DNA of 64,000 bases. It comes from Triops longicaudatus. Lineage: Eukaryota > Arthropoda > Branchiopoda > Notostraca > Triopsidae. Every line of letters starts with the position of its first letter. Positions within the stretch are counted from its first letter, which is position 1. Below, in pieces: positions 57,701-64,000 of this stretch. Under the pieces are notes generated by a model, which saw only the letters and a list, made by a program, of their open reading frames with translations, was not told the origin of the DNA and made no database searches. Location of the stretch: contig JAGQDJ010000618.1 in assembly GCA_022885665.1 (NCBI GenBank), positions 337,116 to 401,115 on the forward strand. Reading direction: 5' to 3'. A program made the position numbers and the translations under genes.

Positions 57701-59269
57701 TTATAATATTTAGACGTTCTTCCTAAGGAGAATTCGCCCAATTGGCTTATAAAAGTATGGTTTTAATTCGTACTCTTATTACACTACTGTTCCATTTGTC
57801 TATTTATTATAATTACCTTTTGTTATTCTAGTATGCAAACTTGTCTATTTACTTTGTCAATAAAATCAACGCATGCATTCACTTATTGCGCCTCTGTTTG
57901 CAAAATTTTTCAGATATTGCTGTACCAAATATTATAGCTTTGCTGACCACTTTTTGTACAAGTTAGCGTGTGTTATTTACCACAAATCTTAAAACAAATA
58001 ATCTATTATATATTTAGTTAGTTATTTAGTTCATGACTTCATGTTTTTAAGGTAGATTTCTTTATTTTTATTAATTTATTTTCCTATTTTCCGTACCGTA
58101 CATTAAAATTTGATTTTTCGTCTAATTTCTGAAGCTTTTCAGAATGACTTAACCATTGTGAAGATGTGGTAAACTAAACTAGTACCCAACTACTGCCAGG
58201 GCATTAGTTATAAGTGAAAACTTCACGAATTTGAGAATATTTTCCTCGTTTGCTAAAGAATTCTTTCTTTTTTCCACTTCTAGGGGCGTGGCTACGATGA
58301 CAAGATTGGGTTTCATGTTAGCTTTGGTGTGGCTGTCAGCCACGGCTGTGCTGCTGACGTTCCTAACGTTGCCCCTTGGACCAGACCTGTGTTTGGATCA
58401 GTTGGAGGACCGCCCGTACGCTACGCCCTGGGCGTGGCACTTGCCAGTATCATTGCTGGGCCTGCAAGTGCTCACACCAGCCTTTTTCGCCATTTTGCTG
58501 CACATAAGTAGCGGCGCAGCAATACGGAGAGGGGGTTGCAAGTCTCCGCCTTTGCACGGAAGCCCCTCCTTCTCGCCCTCCTCCGAGGCGTGGCTTTGGC
58601 GCACGCAGGCCTTTTCCTTCCTACTCTTCCTCGTGTGCTGGGTGCCCGTTACCGTGGCATTAGCCTGGGCCTTGCAAACGCCTACAGCGATCCCGTTACA
58701 ACTTTTACATCATTGCCACTGGGTGGCGCTGGCCAAATCGTGTGCTAGTCCTGTCCTCCATGGCTTAGTCAACAAGCATTTCCGCGAAGCCTTTATCAGC
58801 CTCTTTCACTACTGCTGTTGCAAAACCTCCGTCTCCTTCTCCCGAAGAGTAATTTATCATACAGTGTCTCCCCCGGTTTACACGTTTTCGCCATAACTGG
58901 ATTTACACATTTCTACACATTACGGAAAAACGGACAATGATTGAAACCTCTTTTGACGGTCGCTGGCTAACGATCGCTATTCGGTTTACGGCAATTGATT
59001 CGCGTAAAGAGGGGGACACCTGTATTTCTGCTATTTATCTCAAGAAGCTAGCACTTATTCTGAGTTGTTTTTAGGTTCGTTCGGAATCTCTGCGCCCAGC
59101 CTCCGACGTGCGAGTGCACATCATCCCGGGATACAACGTCTACAGTGCCGTAGCCCAGACGCCCCATCGCACAACAACGGTCCGACCGCCTCCTAAAGCC
59201 AGTTCTCGCCCGAAAGCTCCTCCTCGTAAAACTAAAAGCCACAGTTCCAAGGACGTGTATGAACTGTGA
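51796..59269 (+). CDS. Orphan rhodopsin-like G-protein-coupled receptor
   Basis: Seven-helix plasma-membrane receptor, four exons: 51796-52126, 55859-56087, 58284-58848 and 59075-59269; 439 residues. Asn-glycosylation sites (NAS, NNTS) lie in the N-terminus. TM1 is about residues 78-103. TM2 has the sodium-site Asp (VSLSLSDLLV). TM3 ends with DRY (LGYDRYM), TM4 has the Trp (LALVWLSATAV) and TM6 the CWVP motif. The disulfide Cys pair is ICRVQW and DLCLDQL. TM7 is unusual: NPxxY reads SPVLH, and the TM1 Asn is not obvious. The tail has a Cys cluster (HYCCCK) for palmitoylation. A last exon adds VRSESLRPASDVRVHIIPGY, a Pro/Arg/Lys-rich tail, and ends DVYEL; unspliced, exon 3 would stop at 58896. 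The GNVWLVSLSLSD style recalls melatonin-like or other orphan receptors; ligand unknown. Introns 1 (3.7 kb) and 2 (2.2 kb) are the largest here, and I see nothing certain in them. Confidence 0.88.
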
Positions 59270-61071
59270 GCGTGCCTGAAAGGCACAGTCAAGGTTGTAT
59301 CTTTAGACAACTGGAGCAAAAGCACATCAAAAGCCTCCTTTCTTCATACTTGGCGTGAAGAACCGTCCAAGGCATCAAAGCAGTGCAGGACATTCTACGA
59401 TGTAAGCGGGATGAGCACAAAGGCATACTTTAGAAGAAAGAAAAATACTTTACAGCATCTTGGTCCAAGTTAGGGATCAGAAACATATACTCTATTCTTG
59501 TTCTATTTTGAAAGCATTTTATTTGTATCCGGTTGTCAAGAAAATATCCTCGAGACAAAAGGCGATACTGTACCGGGAAACTTTTGTAGGGACCAACAAT
59601 CTTTGAAAAAAGTGGAACTAATTGAAAAGTGGTTCTTGTTCTTTGAACTCTACAGTGGATGAACCCAAAATTGCTTGCTTGTCCTAATGTTGCTGCATGT
59701 GTCGTTCATTCTCTTTGTTACCCGTGCTGCTGTTGCATTATGTATACTCGGTCACTGCGGCTTCCAAAGACATATCCATTGCCCGTGAGGGGCTCTTATG
59801 AAAATCTGGAGAAAAAATACTCATAAAATAAGCGAATGTTCGAATTTCATGTCTTTGTGCTGGTGGCCGTTACGACGCTTTTCGGTTGCATTTCTGGACC
59901 AAAAACCTCCCTTGACAAAAGAAGAAAATCTGACGGAACTAAAGTAGCTGGTTGTTGTGCCTGTATTTCTTTCATCGTATAGCTTTGTGAAAAGGAGAGA
60001 TTCTGTATTTCGGATAAACGTAACTTGGACCAGGTTTATCACACACGAGATTCAGAAGATCCAGAAATCTCCACTGTATACAGGTTTCACATCTCATGCG
60101 TTAACGAACGATATCATAAGATTGTAATAAGTATGTATGTAATGTACTGGGATATGCGGCAATGCCTGTTGTACAGAAATTAAAAGATATAAGAAATTTA
60201 TGATTCGGGTGTTGGGGTCCTTTTCTTGGCCTTCTGGATGCGTAGCCTCTTAATGTGCATTATGTAAGCTTGAGCGTAGCAAGTTTGATAGAATCCAATG
60301 AAGATTTGATGAAGATTTCCTGTTCAGCGTTGGGGATGGGACAGGGCATCAACTACCCCAGCGTCTCTTGTCTGCCTAATTGAGGCTGGTGCAGGCCCAG
60401 AGGGGAGGATCTTGTTCTTCAACTGGGACAGATACAGGACACGGATGCTGCTGCAGGCCTTGATTTTGTTCGTAACGGAAGCGCCCAAACCGCCTTTCAA
60501 CCCAAAACGAATACCATAGTATAACCTAACCTTCGAGCGTAACCACAGCATATCAGAGCTGGGTGAGTAAGTTGTATACCAAAGACTTTTCCTCACCGTC
60601 AAAAGACCTTCCCCGCCTCACGACCGGTTTGACCGGCCTATGTACCTACGCACCTCTTAACTGTTTTTGGAAGGTGAGCGTGAGTGACTGAGCTACGTGT
60701 GACTATACTCCCCAACTTGCTGTCAAGTCGCGGCAGTTTAAGGCCCTCCGTGGTCAGGTGAATGAAGTGGGCTTCGTTGGTAACCCTCCAGCTGACCAAT
60801 TGCAATCCTACTTGTGACAGTTTTTGGTAACCTGGTCTTCAGTATACTCCCATTACCCATGTGACAAATTCACACTGACAATTTGTCGCGTGCCTGTTTT
60901 TGTAACATTTTGTCTTAGTCATTCATCTGGGTTTCGGGAAAGTCCCGAAGTTTGAATTGCAAATTAGGTGGCTTTAGTACAGTGTATGTGTTGTGCGTGC
61001 GTTGCATTTTTTCGCCGCCCGATTGCTGATTGAGACTTGCTCTATACAAAGTAGTGGAAGAACAAGTTAGA
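59270..61071. other. Intergenic
   Basis: Between the GPCR and the SLC22 gene, same strand. A minus-strand open frame of 92 codons at 60324-60602 has no recognised family. No promoter motif is clear. Confidence 0.5.
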
Positions 61072-62973
61072 ATGGGCGTGGACTTTGATGTGGCCTTGGA
61101 GGCTCTGGGGACGGAAGGGCGGTACCAAACCTTGCTCTACTTTCTCCTATGCATTCCGGCTACCATCCCAGGAGCATTCCTGGCCTTTAACCAGGTTTTT
61201 CTCTCCGCCACGCCTCATCACTGGTGCGATGTCCCGCAACTCTTACGGCCGTTGAACGCGTCCCATGTAAGCGGCGAGGCGTTTCACCTTACGCCGGAAC
61301 AACGGAAGCAGCTTAGCGTTCCCAGAGCCCCCGAGGCGCATTTGGGACAGTCACACTACGCACAATGCGAAATGTACAACCGAGATTACGAGGTCCTCTG
61401 GGCGGGACTTAGTGACGGCAGCCTGGACTTGGAGGCAGAACTCGCGGGAATGAGCAATGCGACATGGAATATTGTACCTTGTCAACAAGGATGGGAATTT
61501 GACCGCACCGACTACGATGAAACGCTAGTCACCCAGGTAAAGTTCGTTAACTTCCTCCTTTCCTGGCAATTGTTCGTTGGATCTCACCTCGGGAAACACG
61601 TGAGCTCCTAATACGGGACTTAATAAAGCTGTAATACAGAAGAATTTGAGAAAATTTGGGTCAATTGTAAAGTGAGCTAATTGTGGCGTAAACAATTTCT
61701 GAGCGAAGCGTTCTTTGAGGTTGATCACAAATTACGATTGTAGAAAATAATACAATGTAGCACTTTAAAACGTTTCATGCAGAGCAAGTAAAGATTGTTA
61801 AAGAAATTAAAAAAAGTCTGATTTCACCACTTTTCTTAGAAAAAATGGTTGCTGCTGTTTTTCCTTGTTATGGTTAGTATAAATGCTCGAAAATTAGCAA
61901 AGACTAGTTCTAAAGCTCTGTATACATAGTGGAATATTACATAAACACGGAAGACACCATATTTCACGTAATTTCACAGAAGGCGTAAAAAAAGACGCAA
62001 TCTGGTAGTAACAGCAGTTTTCGCGACCCACAGACAATAAATCGAGGATAAGTCGACAGTTATTTGGTTACAAAATCGGGTGATAGTTCATTTCGTACAT
62101 TGCGTTTTAATTGGAGAAGCTTGGAATGTTACAATTGACTCGAGTCTTCTCTACTTACGCTACGAAACTTGAGAGCTTTAATGTATGAATCTAAATTACG
62201 AGAGGCGTGATCAACAATGTATCTTTTTAATTCAACTCAATGTAAATACATTATAGCCATTGATATAAAAAATATATATGGTATATGGTAAACATCTTTG
62301 TATTTTAACCATCAGTGTAAAACTAGAAAGTTATCGTATTGGGCTTTTTATTTCATTATCAGTCATTTATTATTCACTCATTTTTGAGGGATAGGAGGGA
62401 TTACCCACTGTAAAGTTAGTAATTTTATTCTTGTGTACATGTTAGTTCAACTTGGTCTGCGACAATAATTGGTGGCCTTCTACCTGCACAACGTTGTTCT
62501 ATACTGGGTCGCTTTTCGGAAACTTGTTGTTCGGTTGGATTGCCGACAAGTAAAGAGTTTTGTGTAACTTATGAAGTGAAAGAAATTAATTTTTCTGTGT
62601 ATACCAGATGGGGCCGGCGTACTTCATTTCTTTTGATGCTGTTTTGCTCCATTCCCTTATCCATCGGGACAGCGTTCGCGCCTAATTACTTGATTTACAC
62701 TGCACTACGAACTGTCAACGGCTTAGCTTTCCCGGCCATATTTCAGATCCCTTTCATCTTGGGTATAAAAAGCTCCAACGCTTTCGAGCTATGATTAATA
62801 GTGTAGTTGACAGTGATGGAGCTGGTGGGGACGCAATTCAGAACCTTTGCGGCAATCGGCATTGCTACCTTTTTCGCGTTATCGTTGGCATTACTTGCTG
62901 GGTTAGCCTACGCCCTCAGGCACTGGTTTTCAATAGCTTTGGCTACTTCTGTTCCGTTTGTGCTGTTACTCGG
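61072..62973 (+). CDS. SLC22-type organic ion transporter, 5' part, cut by window edge
   Basis: Major-facilitator plasma-membrane carrier of the SLC22 organic cation/anion/carnitine family. Four exons are visible: 61072-61536, 62446-62549, 62608-62762 and 62814-62973, about 294 residues. The start MGVDFDVALEALGTEGRYQT is the usual SLC22 opening, followed by TM1 (LLYFLLCIPATIPGAFLAF). A large extracellular loop of about 100 residues carries Cys residues and Asn-glycosylation sites (NAS, NAT) and ends PCQQGWEFDRTDYDETLVTQ, the SLC22 loop signature. Exon 2 begins FNLVCDNNWW, then TGSLFGNLLFGWIADKWGRR with the MFS loop motif across the joint. Later helices: NGLAFPAIFQIPFILVMELV and ATFFALSLALLAGLAYAL. 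The donor at 62974 is strong; the next exon is beyond 64000. The 51-bp intron at 62763 is inferred from the restored frame. Confidence 0.93.
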
Positions 62974-64000
62974 GTAAGATTACTCCGTTTTTATTTCAAA
63001 GAGAATACTCCGTTCACATTACGCGATTTCTCTATTCCTAGAATTCGTCATGAAACTATAATTTAGACAGAAGCCTGTATAAACCTGGATAAAATAAATT
63101 AACCTGGGCCCTACTAATCCGAGAGAACTTCATAATTTGATATGACTTAGGCTGCATTTCCATGGCTACCTTTTACGGAGCGAAATGGAACAGATTAACG
63201 TGCAATTTTCGCACTGTAATACGTTCTCAATAGACTTTAACATCCAAACACAGCCTTAGTTATCGAAACACGTGTTGCCAAGTGAAATTATCACGATAAC
63301 CGCGATTCCTCGCCTGGTAATACATGTTTAAATGCCAGGTACACAGTTTCTTTGAATAGCAGTAAGGTAGAAAACGCAAAACTTAGAGAAATAAGAATTG
63401 CTATTCGGTTAACACGTTATCAAGTGTAACGGCAGACCAAAAAAAATACACTCTTCATGAGAGAAAAACGAGAGTAAATCTGAGGTTAAGTGTAATTCGA
63501 GTTAAGAGATCCTGGCCAAGTCGTTTAGTTCCAGAAATTAATTTGTCTACCTGCCGCTAGATGTCAGTAAAGGACTTCAGAGCAATATAATTCCCTGCAT
63601 TTTAAACCTCATGCTCATTATATTGAGATAGGGCACGTCGTCCAACTCGCATCCTGTATGCAATCTTTCCGTAAGCATCAAGTAATTCGCGTATTCAGCG
63701 TTTTCTTAGGATGCAACATAAACCGACGCGCTGGCACAGCTTTTCATTCTGATTGTAGTGGACTCGACGCGTTTAAACTTGACGCAGCGCTGGCTTGATA
63801 AATCGAAGAACACGCTGAAAAATGAAATTTACCCATAATAACGTCACCATATATCTGTAGGGAAACTAGTGTTATCATATGATAGTTAATTGACGGTTGA
63901 ATAAGGGTAAACAGCGACGTAAATTTTAGGGTAAAGTCGTGTGTTATTCGAGTGATAGTCACCTGGGTTCAATCGCGTAGTGTGAATGCAGTCATTACAT
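62974..64000. other. Probable SLC22 intron to window end
   Basis: After the donor at 62974 (GTAAGATT) I find no exon with the expected PESPRWL-type SLC22 sequence. AT-rich, no other feature. Confidence 0.55.

Noticed and set aside
60324..60602. 92-codon minus-strand open frame, possible retroelement remnant
   Set aside because: No reverse transcriptase, integrase or other motif can be named, and no neighbouring repeat ends were seen.

Overview
This 64 kb window is animal nuclear DNA and looks like a compact arthropod genome. Genes are split by many short GT-AG introns, mostly 50-80 bp. Several promoters pair a TATA box with a TCAGT initiator about 30 bp downstream, the arthropod pattern. The base composition is AT-rich, and almost every gene is a recognisable metazoan orthologue. 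The small Tyr/His-rich secreted peptides and a D-aspartate oxidase suit a crustacean or other non-insect arthropod, but I cannot name the species. I see no rRNA, tRNA, CRISPR or bacterial feature. Exon joints below were worked out by hand from reading frames, splice dinucleotides and remembered family architecture. All multi-exon totals given sum to whole codons.

Layout. 1-2808 (-): 5' two thirds of TONSL (TPR plus ankyrin), cut by the window edge. 4.6-8.7 kb (+): three small secreted-protein genes, each with a TATA promoter, and one orphan promoter. 9.8-11.1 kb (-): CYHR1/ZTRAF1. 12.2-13.0 kb (-): a small coiled-coil gene with a possibly broken downstream part. 14.0-15.6 kb (-): a secreted protein with two copies of an unrecognised domain. 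17.1-19.0 kb (-): peroxisomal D-aspartate/D-amino-acid oxidase, divergent from OSGEP (19.7-21.1 kb, +). 22.1-23.1 kb (-): an intronless CENP-B/Tigger-type DNA-binding gene. 23.7-25.6 kb (+): hyccin. 26.0-30.1 kb (-): a PPP1R16-type PP1 targeting subunit. 31.2-35.0 kb (+): NUP93. 36.5-38.9 kb (+): AMFR/gp78. 39.9-41.7 kb (+): PUS1. 42.3-43.2 kb (-): a second intronless CENP-B/Tc5-type gene. 43.7-48.1 kb (+): CABLES. 50.0-51.1 kb: a dense array of TTATAACGA palindromes. 51.8-59.3 kb (+): an orphan rhodopsin-like GPCR. 61.1 kb to the end (+): the start of an SLC22 transporter.

Most genes are unrelated housekeeping functions: replication-fork repair, tRNA modification (OSGEP t6A, PUS1 pseudouridine), nuclear pore, ER-associated degradation and phosphoinositide kinase scaffolding. 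Their order is informative. TONSL-CYHR1-PPP1R16A are also near neighbours on human 8q24.3, and NUP93-AMFR on human 16q, so parts of an old bilaterian gene order appear to survive here.

The least explained material is transposon-derived. Fragments with pogo/Tigger-like ends (TACAGT..., core CTCGTTATAACGA) lie in introns and intergenic DNA and form a 1.1 kb array upstream of the GPCR. The same window carries two intact, intronless genes with CENP-B-type helix-turn-helix domains but no visible DDE catalytic domain. One ends in a textbook PCNA-binding PIP box and carries a SUMO-interaction-like motif. A domesticated transposase pair linked to the palindromes is the most interesting hypothesis, but it is inference.
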